This document shows, in pieces, positions 1 to 13,108 of a stretch of 64,000 nt of DNA (position 1 is the stretch's first letter; each line of letters starts with the position of its first letter). Position numbers and translations under genes: made by a program. The stretch comes from Siphlonurus alternatus (taxonomy: Eukaryota > Arthropoda > Insecta > Ephemeroptera > Siphlonuridae). The stretch spans positions 16,341,480 to 16,405,479 of the forward strand of contig OX463780.1 of assembly GCA_949825025.1 (NCBI GenBank), in the 5' to 3' direction. The notes below the pieces were generated by a model that ran no database searches, was not told the DNA's origin, and worked only from the letters and a program-made list of their open reading frames with translations.

Positions 1-541
1 GCTTGTTTAAGTAAAAAGGAATTATTCATAAGAAGGCTTAGGTGTCTCCGCTATCTGTAGCGCGCAGTGCACGGACGGGCTAATGAATCCACCAGTGTGC
101 CGGCGTAAACGAAGCGAAGAGTTGTCGGGGGCAAAATTACACAAACAGCATCGTGTCGTATGAACGATAAGATTGCAGGATGAAGAGCTTCATTGTTACC
201 TCCAATTGCTGGCAGGATCATCAGGAACGACCCTTGCCATTTAACGATTTGATCCCATGCACCAAAATTGTGTTCTAACTGCCATTATTATGTTGTTAAA
301 TATAACAACTCTTTATCAATTTTTAAACGAAACCCTTTTCGCTGCCATAAAATAAAGGAGATTTTTTTTTTTTTTAGCAATAAAATTCATGATACGCACT
401 CAATAACAATTGCAATATTTTAGCCGACTTAATAATAATACATCGTTCTCCGGCGTCTTTCTTGAATCGTTCAGCAGGCGGACAGGCGGACTCGAGGGAG
501 CCATCATGAGAGCTCCATACTGAGACGAGACAGAGACGAAG

Positions 542-574
<33 letters not shown>

Positions 575-3364
575 AGGAGCAGCCAGCGAGCCAAGACGAG
601 CTGCTCAAAGAAGACAGGATGAGAGGACGCAAATAATTGAAACTCTAGTCTGGGTAGTATTCTCTTTTATCATCATCCCTGCGTGGCTTACAAAGAAATA
701 TAACAGAAATCCAAACTTTTTTTTGAGGACACCAATTTTCCTCATCATGCTTGTAGAAAAGATGGCAAAATTTTAATGGTTATAAACTTTTCCAGAGTTA
801 TATTGGAATTCATATTATAGTAGTTGAGAAACTCATTTCATTGCATGGAAGATAATACTTATTAATAAAAAAGAACTTGTTAAATATTTGCTTAAAACAA
901 TATTTTTTTATTGTGTCCTTGTACTAATATTAATTCTGTGCTGCTATTATAGTTCATGCTTATTATGATAATAAGTTTACTTTGTGTCCATATTATATAT
1001 ATTATGTAATATATAAACAGTATATTTTATACAGAATATAATATATATAATGTATTTTGCTGTTGACACTGGCCTAAACTTTCGAGTTGCTCAAAATATT
1101 TGTAATTTTCAGCAAAACAAATATTTCCCACGCACCTGTTTTTCTTCCAATTTATCAACACCTAATAATAATAAAAAAAAATAATATACAAAATTGTTGA
1201 AAATATCACAGTGCTGATTGAATGTCAATTTAACATTTTAATTTTTTTTATAATTCAAGCTAGATGTTGATAACATGATAACAAGATGTCACTAATTCTT
1301 TAATTCCTACTTAAAATGTACAAGTGAAAATAGGTTTCATGTTAGGAGTACCCACGCCATACGTATATATTATATATACATGTATACTGCAGTGTAAGTC
1401 ATTAGAGTGTACGACATTAATCTACAATTTCAACACTAATGGAAATAGGATATCCTAAATAGAATTGAATGGCTCCTAAAAAATCATTTACGAACATCGT
1501 GTTTCGAAACAGATTCTGAGATTAGCGTAAATCTGCCGGTAACTGTAATTTTAATTTTCTTATATATTTTAATAATATTAAAAAAATTATGTAACATAGA
1601 GATGTTGATGGGTTGGTATTTATTGTTTATTTCGGGGACAATTAACTGACACTTTTACGGTCCTCCATATTAATATAATTCAATTATATCATTAAACTAA
1701 TTTTGACGCCATGGTTGCAACCCCTATTCTATATGCAATAACTTAATACTCCAAATAAGCGAAGCGATAGTACTTTTTAAAAATATATAATTTTTAAATT
1801 TTATACTTAACATTTTTTTTACAATGACGTCACAGAATGCCCCGTGGACGCTAGTATTGTCATGAGAAAATAAAGCTCGGCGGGGACCAATAACGTCGCA
1901 AGCAGCTGAACTCAACGCGAATTTTATTTCCCGGTCCGACGCTCCCCGGGTCCGTATAGATAAACTATAATATAATACTTTTCCTCCACGGATCGAGGAA
2001 ACATTTAAACTTATGTTCAATCCCATGCAAAACGTTTTCAACTCCGTTCGTATATAATATATTTTTTTTCCTAGCTGGTAAGGACGCGAATATATGATCG
2101 ATACAAATCGTATATAATATTTTCTATCTCTCCATATTCAATTTTCGACTTCAGTCAATGAAATATAATGTTATTAAATTCAAAAACGCGAAAAACAGTT
2201 TTTCTATTAGGTCTTTTATAATTTATATACATTTTTTTTTTCGTTTTTTTTTTTTTTTTTTGTAAGCAACATCCACGTTTATTTTGTCAATGTATGATTA
2301 TTAACTCAAATCTATTAAAAAAACTATATTTAAAAAAAATATATAAAAAGCATGATAGTTTTGCTATAAAAATATATTTGTATTAGCTGCATCTTCAAAG
2401 CTTTTATCTTTTATTTGTTTGTTCCTGAGTTCTATCATTTATTTATAATGTTGCAAACAGATTTGCTCCTGCTGTTGGTGACTAAGGACAACAGATTGCC
2501 TCGTTATACACCCGTCAAGTCTCATCGCACTAGTGATTTGTGAGAAAAATAGGTAAGAAATAAGCCAAAGTTAGGCTACGGAACAAAACAGCGGTGACCT
2601 CTGAACTTTACAGCTTTTCTCTTCTTCCTCGCAACGATGCTGGGTAAAAGTAAACCCAAGCACACACGCCATTATAATTAATCTCCTGATTTTACTCTTT
2701 CTATTCGTTTGTGTTATACAAAGCCGATTTATATATCAAAACCAGATGTACACCTTCATAAGCTTTGCATTGGAATGCCTTGTAACAATTCTCCGGGATC
2801 GCTTAATTCTATACTACATCTTTACTTTTAAAAAAAAGTTTATTAATTTAAATACAATTAAATATTCACTTGCTTTATTGATTACTTTATCATAGAGCCG
2901 TTTGTATACTATTATATTTAATAAACCAGACTGTGGAAGTAAAGAGATGAAATAAATTAATAAAACTAAATTAACATTGTGAAAAGAGCTAAAAACAAAC
3001 GACGGTTTGTTATTAATTACATAATTCATCTCGTACATGTTGTTGTTTTAGACCTTTAGTATATAAACTGTTCACTATGGCACAACTTTTTAAATAATTA
3101 CACACCATTGAAATGTAATTTACTCCTAAAATAATCATTTCGCAAAACAATTAAGCTAGCTCAACCAGAAAAAAAGAACAATAATTAAATGTAAACAGAA
3201 CTATTAATCAATAATTTACATTCTTTGATGAAAATAAAAGGCGTAAAAAGTAAATAACATTTTCGGGAACGCTTTTTAGTAACAAGTATAGTTTCATTTC
3301 CAGAAGAAATAAAGGACAAAATTAGAGGCACTTCTACAGATTGCACTTAATTCATTAATATACA
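1..3364. other. AT-rich non-coding stretch
   Basis: No gene can be supported here. The block contains a GC-richer patch at about 40-150, a 30-base poly(A) run at 542-571 inside purine-rich DNA, poly(T) runs near 2230-2265, and a GC-richer patch at 1825-2000 that begins with an exact TGACGTCA. A minus-strand open frame across 1724-2041 crosses that patch, but it has no splice or promoter support and I treat it as chance. The remainder is TA-rich simple sequence. Confidence 0.6.
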
Positions 3365-3694
3365 TGGACAACCTACATGAAATTTTTTTATTGCAGAAAT
3401 GAATAGAGAGGGCACGAAATTATGCTACTCTGTTTTTTTACAGATTTTTTTGAGACCCAGAACTATTTTTAAATAATTATTGAATGTTCTGTAAGTTGTG
3501 TTGGCACCCCTGAATCTTTAATAAAAAGGATAGGACCGAGACGCCTATTGACGCCTCCCGGGGGCGTGGCCGCACTTTCAATAATTATTAAGAAATAGTT
3601 CTGGGTTTCAAAAAAATCTGAACAAATTCAGAGTAGCATAATTTGGTACCCTCTATTCATTTCTGCAATAAAAATTTTTCATGTAGGTTGTCCA
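3365..3694. mobile_element. Hairpin MITE, family A copy 1
   Basis: The left end beginning TGGACAACCTACATG (3365) is the reverse complement of the right end finishing CATGTAGGTTGTCCA (3694). The two arms stay complementary through most of the element, including a stretch resembling TTGCAGAAATGAATAGAG and a CAGATTTTTTTGAGACC-type core. The short centre is GC-rich. It is about 330 bp, with no ORF of transposase size. The core is shared with the elements at 4296-4617 and 41599-41909. No clear target duplication was seen. It is interpreted as a non-autonomous foldback DNA transposon. Confidence 0.8.
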
Positions 3695-4295
3695 CTACAC
3701 CAAGTATTCAGGGTTTGATTAACTATGTGGTAAAATTAAGAAATGCTAGTTGGGGTAAATATTATTGTTGGAAGTCATGCTCCGCTCCGATTTTTATCTT
3801 TGGGTATTTTTCCAAACTAGGGTTTTAAATAAAAGTTATTTTTCTGTGAGTGCATCAACTTTAATAAGTATCTAACTGTACAGGAAGAGTTCTACCTCAA
3901 CTCTAGCGCTACTGTGTTTTCCCAAGACATTCCTCCCAGGGGAGAAACGACAGCGACTATCCACGAACGACTCCCATAAGACCGAGCAGCGTACAAGAAA
4001 CTAGTACTGTATAATATAAAAAAATATTCTCTTACTACCTAAAAGAAATTATTTAAAAGATTACAGGTAAAAAAACATACGTACAAAAAACATGAATTTA
4101 ATATTCTTAGTTTACATGAAATAATAAAAGAGCACTATGCATAAGAAAATGTAGTTATAAAACATTAATAAAGTTACAGAGAACTACATATTCTGTTGTG
4201 ACAAATGAGGACTTGGACTAACTCAGACACGAGGTGTTAACTTGCAAGCTTGCTTTCCTCTAACACGCTCTTAGTCAGCTCAAATTATACATAAC

Positions 4296-4617
4296 AATGA
4301 GATATTAGAATGTAAAAATTTTAGTGGCTTAATCGAAAGAAGGGATAAAAATATGGTACTGTGAATTTGTTCAGATTTTTCTGAGACCGGGAACTATTTT
4401 TAAAATATTATTAAAATTCTATTTTGATGACGTCACGGGCGGCGCTCCTTAAGAAAAAGGATAGGGCAGTGCCACCCGTGACGTCATAAAATAGACTTTC
4501 AATAATTTTTTAAAAATAGTTCCCGGTCTCAGAAAAATCTGAAAAAATTCACAGTACCATATTTTTACCCCTTCTTTCGATTAAGCCACTAAAATTTTCA
4601 CATTCTAATATCTCATT
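4296..4617. mobile_element. Hairpin MITE, family A copy 2
   Basis: The outer arms read AATGAGATATTAGAATG on the left and the reverse complement on the right, followed by matching arms that include TTTAGTGGCTTAATCG. The inner core (TTTCTGAGACCGGGAACTA and its complement, then two TGACGTCA palindromes at 4428 and 4479 flanking AAGGATAGG) matches the neighbouring element at 3365-3694 and the one at 41599-41909. The outermost arms differ from those copies, so this is a relative or subfamily rather than an exact copy. Confidence 0.8.
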
Positions 4618-6191
4618 AATATTACAGAACTTTTTAATCATAAATCAGCTGCAGCTCCATGCATCGTTATATCTTCAGAAGGAAGATTATGTCCTATTAC
4701 ATCAATGTTGAGGAGGAGAGGTCTTTATACTACCCATAAATACAAAATATGGAGCGTTTTGCCCCCTCCCCGGTCATTGCAACGACATAAATACAACAAA
4801 GCAGAGGACCACTCCCAGAGCATTGATTTTCCACACCAAGCTCCAGCAGTCATGTACAAACTTGAAGGTTCCCCATTCTTCTCCAACAATAAGATTCTGC
4901 ATTCACTTGCAGTACAGCCCTGCTGTTGACTTACGACTTGGGGGTTTTTCTCGAGCGGAATTTAACTTAGTTTATCTTTAAACTTAGTTGTTCTTCCCGA
5001 GCAAACTTTCTTGTTTGACATGTAAGTAATCGAAAGTTTGCAAACTACGACCTCAAAATGATTTTATTTTGCTGAAATCTAAGGGGAAAAAAACAACAAC
5101 AAGAAAACGTGTAAAAAAAAACTTAAATAAAATGATTTAATAAATAAAAAAATGAAAGCATTTTATTTTCTCTCAACGCTTGCAAAGTTAAATAGGTCTT
5201 TTAACGATTTTATTTCATTTCACTGCGCAACTGCTAGAATTAATTTTAGTAATATCAAATTTACCAGAAGTTATAACTATAATAATAATTAAGTAAAAAA
5301 TTCATGTAATATTTGAAAACAAAATTACAGCGGTGTTTTTTTTTCCCCTCTTTTCTTTGTTTTATTTCTGGGTTGTTTCTTTTCTTCTAAAACATACGCT
5401 CTAATAATTCTTGATAAATGTTTAATATTAAACAGTGAGGAAACTAGACTGCAAGTGGAAATTTAAATGTTTCATGAATTTTTTATAATGAAAAACTTTG
5501 GTTAAAATATGTATATTATTATGTATACATGCTAGTTTCATTATTGTGAATAAAATACCTTCTATCTAGATGCAAAACCTTTGTAATTTTATGGAAATAT
5601 GTAAACTCCAATTAGAAAAACTTTTCCTAACTATTTTGCTTTGAGCAAACGTTGGTGCTTTTGACTTTCAATGCTCATTATACGGAGAACCAATAAACAC
5701 GTAATGTACAGGAATAGATTATTTATCGTATACTGGCATGTTGTGGTATTAAAATACTTGGGATTGCCTCTTCAGTAGTATACGTAGAGAGCTTGAGGGA
5801 TTTATAGAGGAGAGATACAGCATGATTAAACAGAAAGGTCATTTGTAGCAACTATAAGAGAAGCTACTACACACCGACTACACACAGACGAGGCTTGGGT
5901 CATTTCAAAAGAGAGACATTGCTGTATAATGATACAACCCTATAACAGAAACAGCATTACTTTTTTTGTTGTATAGTGACAAGATTTCAACTACGAGTAT
6001 TATTATACGCTTTAAAAACTGACCATTTGCTAGGCTATATAATATTATATTCTAGATTCATGAGCTAACTCAGCAACTATATAAACTAATTTTAATACCA
6101 TAATGAATAATTTTAAGCGTTTTTGTCTCTAAATTATAGTCTGTTGTGGAATGGTCTTGTAGGATATAAAATACAAGCCATAGGGACTTTC

Positions 6192-6192
<1 letters not shown>

Positions 6193-6231
<39 letters not shown>
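6193..6231 (+). repeat. poly(A) tract
   Basis: An uninterrupted run of about 39 A. No retroposon body or target duplication was recognised upstream of it. Confidence 0.9.
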
Positions 6232-6235
<4 letters not shown>

Positions 6236-6342
6236 GAATTTTGAATGTTTCTAGAGCATATTATTAAAGGAATGAGGTTCTTTATAGTTGAGATTGTTTC
6301 TACTTTTCTACAGCTCGGTATAAAACTACGTGAAGTTTATAA

Positions 6343-6356
6343 ATAAATAAATAAAA

Positions 6357-6442
<86 letters not shown>
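6343..6442 (+). repeat. (AAAT)n microsatellite
   Basis: About 24 tandem AAAT/AATA units. It creates the artefactual minus-strand open frame rich in Leu-Phe-Ile-Tyr at 6300-6488. Confidence 0.95.
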
Positions 6443-6443
<1 letters not shown>

Positions 6444-7439
6444 GAAAAGCTTGATGATAATAATTATATGATATAATATAACTTCCATTCAGTATTTTGA
6501 TAGTTATATAATAATATTATAATTTAAGCTTCATTTTTTGTTCTCTGTAACAAAGATGACGTCACGGGGAGGCCACAGCGGGCAACTGACCGCCCACACT
6601 TCATGTGTGACTCATTCACTGACTCTCACTTGACTTTAATTAACGAGGCTGCTTTAACACTAACTTTTAAAGCCAATTTTTTTAAGTAATTTCAGGCTGC
6701 AAAGTGACACGAAATTGGTAGTTAGTTACATTTTATGAAAATCAATATAATGCTCTAATATATATATGCGGTTTTGGAGTGGAACTTCATATCGGCAACC
6801 TTAATTACATTTGCATTATTTTTTAAAAAAAAAGCATGAATTATTTTAAAATTTGACCTTTCTCAAAATAATAAAAAAATTGAAATGTATATAATACCTA
6901 CACGTACAATGATAAAATGGAATTTAGAAAACAATAAACGTAATCGATTAGAGAAGTAAAAATTTCATCGCATCAGAATGGTTGCTCCTGACAACGGGAA
7001 GGAATATCCATTCTGCGACAGAAGATCGACTCCCCCGTCTTTCTATTATTAGGTACTGCCATGCCAATGCCTCCTCCATGTTCATTCAGCAATCATTCTG
7101 CTATGGAAACATCTCAAACCGCTTAACCCAATTAAAACTTCGTACGATTAAAAAGTTTTAAAAAAATTTAATATAAAGATTATATTATTTTATATATTAT
7201 AATTATATATAAAAATATATATTACATGATAAAGTATTAAAATTAGACATAACTTTTTATTACTTTAATTAAATTTTAAACAAAGAATATTATATAACGT
7301 AAGTTGTAATTACATTTTAATATAAGGAGAGAATGCCTGAAGGAAATGAAACAGAGTGCTAATGGCCCAGTATAAGAAGCCTGCTGTGTGTAATGGAGCG
7401 TTTAATACATTGATATGACCGACCTCAGATACATTTTAT

Positions 7440-7584
7440 GACGTAAGACTCAGTATAATAATCAAAATAACATTAATATAATAATAATAACTTCCAGTTA
7501 TTCTGGCACGTTATTGACTCCGATTGTACGGCGGGCGGCCTAGTTACCGGTCGCGCAGGGGTAATGGCGTCCCAGGGTCAGCGT
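7440..7584 (+). promoter_or_regulatory. Candidate promoter and 5' exon
   Basis: A CRE-like TGACGTAA (about 7439-7446) is followed by CTCAGTATA, an initiator-like TCAGTA with its A near 7452. Downstream is a GC-rich leader, then ATG at 7564 with seven codons (MASQGQR) and the sequence CGT|GTAAGT, a near-perfect splice donor at 7585. This reads as the start of a plus-strand gene with a very short first coding exon. I found no second exon, so the coding part is tentative. The frame runs on unspliced to 7746, which I regard as intron. Confidence 0.3.
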
Positions 7585-9010
7585 GTAAGTATTATAGTAG
7601 GGCCGCAGGCCAGCAAGGAGATTCCATTTGGAACAGCTTGTGATCACTTGTTGTGGGAGCGAGCAGATTTGGCTTTCCGTATGCTGCGTAAATTCTGTCA
7701 TCTACTGTTTGTGTTATATTATTATTATAAATATACCGTACATTAATATAAACTTAAAAAATAATAATACACTTGGTTCATCGAGAAAGTTGTACCATTA
7801 TATTAAGTATTAAGTAGCATTTAAAATACAACATACGAGTCCATCGTAACTTAAAAAGGCGCAAGTCAATATAGCATGCAATATATACACATGCAAAATT
7901 TCAATCGTATAATATATCAATTAAATCATAGAAGCTGGATTACAGAACTTGCGTTGTCAGTTAAGTAAAAAACTATTTTTAAAAAAAATTAAAGGAGTAT
8001 CATCGCATAACTTATACAAAGAAAATCATGATTCTATACATGATTGGTTCCACAAGGGCACCCTTATTTCATTCAAAACATAATGGTTCCATAAATTTTG
8101 TAATATTTTCGTATATTATAATTCTATAATTTGAACTGTAACACAATCAATATAAATTTTACATTTATTAATCATGATATGCTGCAGCTATAATTAAAGT
8201 CTGGTGGATACAGATGCTGGTTCATTTCCCTGCCACTTATTTAATTTAACTGCAAGTCTCTTAAGACCATGAGATGTGACAGTTGCATTAACTTCCTTCA
8301 GCTACCTTGCTCTCATGTGTATCACGGTTAGTGGTTAGTAGCAAGTATCGACCTTCTCTCTCTCTAGCTCCCTCTCGCGTCGCGTTTACTCTTGCTTCGC
8401 AGAAGTAACTTAATAAGTTAATAACAAACAAATCTGGTGGGTCAGCCACCGCTATAAAGATAAACGAACGTTAAATGAACAGAGTGTTGGAATTAATCTC
8501 ATCAGTCGAGTGACAAAAAACACACAAGAATATATTATATAGTTATAACTCACTGTATATATTATTCAAACTGTCTGCCTTATTTTACTTAAAAGTTCTG
8601 TTTTAATACAATGTACTTATAAAATTATTGCTCTTTAGTTTATATATACGAGAGCTAAAATAATAATAATAAAAAAAAAACTATTGAACTTAATATATGC
8701 ATGATAGTCTGATATTGCATTCTGTTAAGTATATAGAGTAAAAAACAAACTGTTAAATATTTGTATTGATTAATATTTACTTTAATCACTTTGAAAGAAA
8801 ACTTGTTTATTGTTTATTAAATACACCAGACAGTGTATTTGTTTCTGCTGAGATAACAAGAAAAAAATATAATATTCAAATAAACATAGAAAAGAACAAG
8901 TTCATATTATATAATGCTCAAAAGTATAATATAGAAGAGTTTTTTTTTTTCTGTTTAATGAAAGAATTTTTAATCTAAAAAAAAAACTTGCTTGTATTGT
9001 ATTGGCGGCC
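7585..9010. other. Non-coding stretch (intron of the candidate at 7440, or intergenic)
   Basis: TA-rich sequence with no supported exon. Scattered oligo-A and (TAATAA) tracts are present near 8660-8680. The plus frame at 8766-8978 is very AT-rich with no Kozak or splice support. Confidence 0.5.
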
Positions 9011-9133
9011 ATGGCTACACCAACCGTGTGGCTCACTTCTCACAATCAGCACCCGTTCTATGAATACATTCGCCAGACATTTGCTGCTGTATGCAGTCTA
9101 CTTGTGCTAATTGGAAAACCGATAAGAAGATAA
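9011..9133 (+). CDS. Hypothetical 40-residue small ORF
   Basis: A complete small frame begins at an ATG in an ideal context (GCGGCCATGG) and ends at TAA (9131-9133). The 40-residue product starts MATPTVWLTS and has a short hydrophobic run, FAAVCSLLVLI, near the C-terminus. It stands in a small GC-rich island within TA-rich DNA. The opposite strand has a pyrimidine-rich AG and an open, cysteine-containing frame across the same island, so strand and coding status are uncertain. No family recognised. Confidence 0.13.
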   Translation: MATPTVWLTSHNQHPFYEYIRQTFAAVCSLLVLIGKPIRR

Positions 9134-9776
9134 GTAATTTTGCTCTACACAACGATACAAATAATTATATATGTAAAACTTTAAATGAGCTGCTAAATGC
9201 GTAATCACAAGTCTATCAACTGAGGTCATCTATGTGTATCGAAATAGTAAATTTTAATTTCCTCATATGATCAATATACGAGTCAATCAAAGACAAGTTA
9301 AATGTGTGTTGATTTCTTGGGAATTGCAATGCAGTGTCCAGCTAGAGCCGCAACCCTCTAATATATAATTCACAAGTTATGGTCACTGCAGAGCATTTCC
9401 TCGAAATGTAAGCAAACCCTGCAGCTCCGCAGCTGAGACAACACAACTTACATTTATATAATAATACAGTGTGATTATGAAGGAAACTGTAATTACAGTA
9501 TACCGATATTACTGCTAACATAATACAAACGACTCATGAGCTATTCATACAACGACGACGAGTACTGCGACGTCTCTCTTTGCTTATAACAGAAATTTGG
9601 TATTCATCGCAGCAGCTCAGGTGTTCAGAACATGATTATCGTTATGAACATTTGCGTGGAATATAATAATCTTATACTTCGGTTTCATAAAGCAAAAGGA
9701 AGAGCTGCAGAAGCTATTTCCATTAGATTTAAGCTTTATCCCTCAATTGTAATAATTGCTTGGCAAAGGTACGTCA

Positions 9777-9812
<36 letters not shown>

Positions 9813-10362
9813 TATTCAATTAAGACTCATGGTTTGTCGTTGAGTTTGAGAACTATTATAATGAAATACAGTACTTTATATTTTAATAATATAACCAAAC
9901 AAAAAGCATTAAGAACCATAATTACTTTGCACCAGGCGTGGGATTATTTAATGTAGCTAGTATAGGGGTTTAACTGATCGAAAGGGATGAATTCTTTCTT
10001 CTTTTTTTTTTTTTAAAGTTTTATTAGGTTTCGACTCTTTTGTGTATTTTTTTATTTTTTATTATACGTTACAGTATTATTTATGTGATATTGATCATAA
10101 AATGCGAATTTAAAATTATATATAAATAGTACACTAAATTTATTAACCCGGTCACGTGGTTCAAGATTTTTAAGCAAGGAAATTTATAACACATGACTTG
10201 TCTTATTTCGACGCCACCGATCAGGTGTGTAAAAAAGTTAATGATTTGAGCATAATTATTCTCCCTTGTGGATTGTGCACTTGTTCTGTAAAATGCAACT
10301 ATCTGACTATCTCCATAATAAAACAATTGAAAAAGTTACGTGTTGTTTAAATATTAAGTTAA
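9134..10362. other. Non-coding stretch
   Basis: No gene is supported. It contains a (TA)n tract at about 9782-9810, which generates the Tyr-Ile repeats in two overlapping plus frames. TTAA at 10359-10362 is the left flank of the hairpin element that follows. Confidence 0.6.
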
Positions 10363-10709
10363 GGGTAAGGTAACGCCACCAATGTTGAAAAAAATCCCTC
10401 TCACAAAAATTCTGAAAAAAATTTAAAATGTTCTCCTCTACACCCCCTATCAGTAGCTAAAATATCAGGTATACAAATACGATCTAGTTTTTGAGTTATG
10501 AATTTTTAAAGTTGACCAATTTAACATGGGAGTTTCATTTCTCCATGTTAAAGTAGTCAACTTTAAAAATTTATAACTCAAAAACTAGATCGTATTTGTA
10601 TACCTGATATTTTAGGTACTGATAGGGGGTATAGAGGAGAACATTTTAAATTTTTTTCAGAATTTTTGTGAGAGGGATTTTTTTTAACATTGGTGGCGTT
10701 ACCTTACCC
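10363..10709. mobile_element. TTAA-flanked hairpin MITE
   Basis: The arms run from GGGTAAGGTAACGCCACC at the left to its reverse complement ending CCTTACCC at the right, nearly perfect throughout, with a short unpaired centre near 10510-10550. The element is flanked on both sides by TTAA (10359-10362, 10710-10713), consistent with piggyBac-type TTAA target duplication, although TTAA is itself palindromic. Length is 347 bp with no coding capacity. A short internal stretch (CACAAAAATTCTGAAA) resembles the TTAA hairpins at 18302 and 55330. Confidence 0.8.
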
Positions 10710-10713
10710 TTAA

Positions 10714-12738
10714 AACAGCCTCTAAATTAAACATAATATTGAATAATATATTTAAATACTATAAAATGTATAGTGGGTTGCTGGATGATTTTGTGAATGG
10801 GATATATTGTTATCCATTGAGTTGTTATAATTTTGTTTTACTGTACATTACTTTATAACCAACTATTATTATTATTATTAATTATATAATACTAAATAAA
10901 ATTGTCGTATATGATATAATAAAGTTAAATTTAGGACAGTATAAAATAAAATTATATAAATGGTTTGGAGTATAGCTATGAATAGTAATTTTGTTTTTGC
11001 AGCTTTATATATAACCTAGATAATTGCTGTCCCCATTGTTAATTTTGTTAACGATGCAGTGTGAAGATACAATATTTGCTTCACACAGTTTTATAACACA
11101 GAAATTTATACTGCATAAAATCATTACTTACGCACAACATGACAACAAAGAATATAAACTTGGTACATTTTGTGTCATAAAGTCTCATATATATTATACC
11201 TTAACTGTATGTGAAACACAACGATGTGGAATGATACATATAACAACAAAACTTTCCATTAAATAGCGATTTAGGCTCCACATAAACCTAGTATAGTACG
11301 ATATTTCATCGCCCCACAAACTAAAGCCCTGGTGACGCGCTGCACAGCGATTTCTTCTTTTATAACATTTTCGTAACGTCAGTTTTACCACGAAGACTCG
11401 TCAAAGAAATTACACCCCTAACGTTTATATTATATGTTGTCCTAAAGGACACTTGGAATTCCAACCATGGTTCCTGTCAATAAAAATCAACGTCGTTTTG
11501 AAAAGAAAAAAACAAATATTAAAAAAACAGCAAGAAAATGTTTAGCTTTATAACATAATTGATTAATTTACGTGTTGGGATTACACTTGTAAACTGAATG
11601 TTATTTACCGGTGTGATTAAATTGAGAAAGGTTAAGATAAATTAGCTTTGTAAAACTGTAACTAAGTAGGTTCCTATTTATAAAGAAACTTGCATGTACA
11701 TAATTTATATCCTAGCTTGTTATTAGCTCCACTATATACGCTTTCAAACATATAATATAAATTATATAATATATACCTTTCCTATATACATAAGCTCATA
11801 TATATGAAAAAAGGGGTCTCATGTACTTAATTTTAAATTGCTTCTCCATATATATTATATATATACACAAATTGAAAGTATTCATCAGTCAGTCGAGGTG
11901 TAGAAAAATTGGAATGAATTTTTCATGCACTTCACAAAAAAATTTAGACTCAATAATTGAATTTTGCCTTCAATCTGACGACCCTTTTCACTCAATTTAG
12001 AATTTCATTAACATGGTGGAGTTGAAATGTTCAGCTAATAAATTTAACGCCTGATTTTATGTTAAAAGATAAATTAACAACTCCATGATATAATATGTAT
12101 AACGTAAGCAGACCATTCCATTCAAATAAGACTTAATTAAATGCAATCTATTAGTTTAATCAAGAAAGTAATGGATTAATCTTTTGTCGGTGAAGCGTTT
12201 TTTTTTTTTTTCCCCAAAAAGCTGAGGGTGGTCACATTGATCAATGAAAGGTCGTGAATGTCTACACTTTGCTTCACGGAGGTTCATATGACGTCACTTA
12301 TCAACACCACGATTCTCCTTACCTCATGATAGCAGGTTGCAAGGAGAAAATGTCTTTAATCCCCTGAGGGCAGGAGATGGCAACATTACTTTCCATTCAA
12401 CAGCATTATCACTCCCATCAAATTTAATCTGTATGAAAAAGCAGGGCAATATAACAGACGTTTAAAAATACATTCTCCTTCTAGATTTGTCTGTGTAAAT
12501 ATACAGACATTTTCTCTTTGCTACTCGGTACGTGTTCATGTACAACAAGAAAGGACAAACAACGATAGTGAATTTTAAGAAAGAGAAAAGAGGTGATAAT
12601 CGCAACAATTTGACTGACGCAGAGAAACTGCACTAATATACATCCTACATACACTATATAGCTACCCTATAGGATACTGATTACCAGGTATTAATTCAGT
12701 TCATTTAAAGGGACTCAAACAGATGGGTAATCAAAGGG
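10714..12738. other. AT-rich non-coding stretch
   Basis: Mostly TA-rich sequence. An exact TGACGTCA lies at 12289-12296 within a GC-richer patch (about 12225-12440). Open frames at 11024-11266 (plus) and 11194-11391 (minus) overlap each other and have no supporting signals. Confidence 0.55.
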
Positions 12739-12878
12739 GTAGTATTCACGAAGAGTTAAGGAGCGTTTTAGGGAGAGATATTTTAAGAAGCGTTTTTCTT
12801 ACCTGTTATCTGGTATAAAAAACGCTTCTTAAAATATCTCTCCCTAAAACGCTCCTTAACTCCTCGTGAATACCAACC
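12739..12878. mobile_element. Short perfect-hairpin MITE (140 bp)
   Basis: The left arm, GGTAGTATTCACGAAGAG and onward, is mirrored almost base for base by the right arm ending CTCCTCGTGAATACCAACC, with a loop of about 20 bases around 12800-12820. It is a single compact foldback with no coding capacity. No convincing target duplication was seen. Confidence 0.8.
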
Positions 12879-12928
12879 TTATATTCATAAAACTATTAAA
12901 CTATAATCTCAGATTTTGTAATTATCAG

Positions 12929-13108
12929 TGACGTCAGTCTCTAGGCACATGGTTGTAGCTACTTCTTAGGGGGAGGGGGGCTGGTTGTGCTGGGGGGAGA
13001 GTTAGTGTGGTATAGGGCGGGTGGCCCACCCCGTGGCGTGGCTGCTGCCGAAACACAAAGGCCAATTCTTACCAAAGGGAGCGAGGACAAAGTCGGGGGT
13101 AGAGACAT
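12929..13108 (-). other. GC-rich island with CRE and a 49-residue minus-strand ORF
   Basis: A GC-rich island with G-runs begins with an exact TGACGTCA (12929-12936). On the minus strand an ATG at 13108 opens a 49-codon frame ending TAG at 12959; the product is rich in Pro, Ser and Thr. CTTTG|GTAAGA inside it is a plausible splice donor. The low-complexity composition makes a promoter or 5' exon as likely as a small protein. The strand is the same as that of the membrane-protein exons upstream at 18724-22941. Confidence 0.18.

Larger units (their letters stand above)
4618..7439. other. Non-coding stretch with microsatellites
   Basis: No gene is supported. It contains a poly(A) run of about 39 at 6193-6231, an (AAAT)n tract at about 6343-6442, and an exact TGACGTCA at 6557-6564 in a small GC-rich patch. 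The short plus frame at 4705-4929 lies beside the family A element and has no independent support. Confidence 0.6.

Noticed and set aside
6300..6488. Minus-strand ORF with Leu-Phe-Ile-Tyr repeats
   Set aside because: It is the translation of the (AAAT)n microsatellite.
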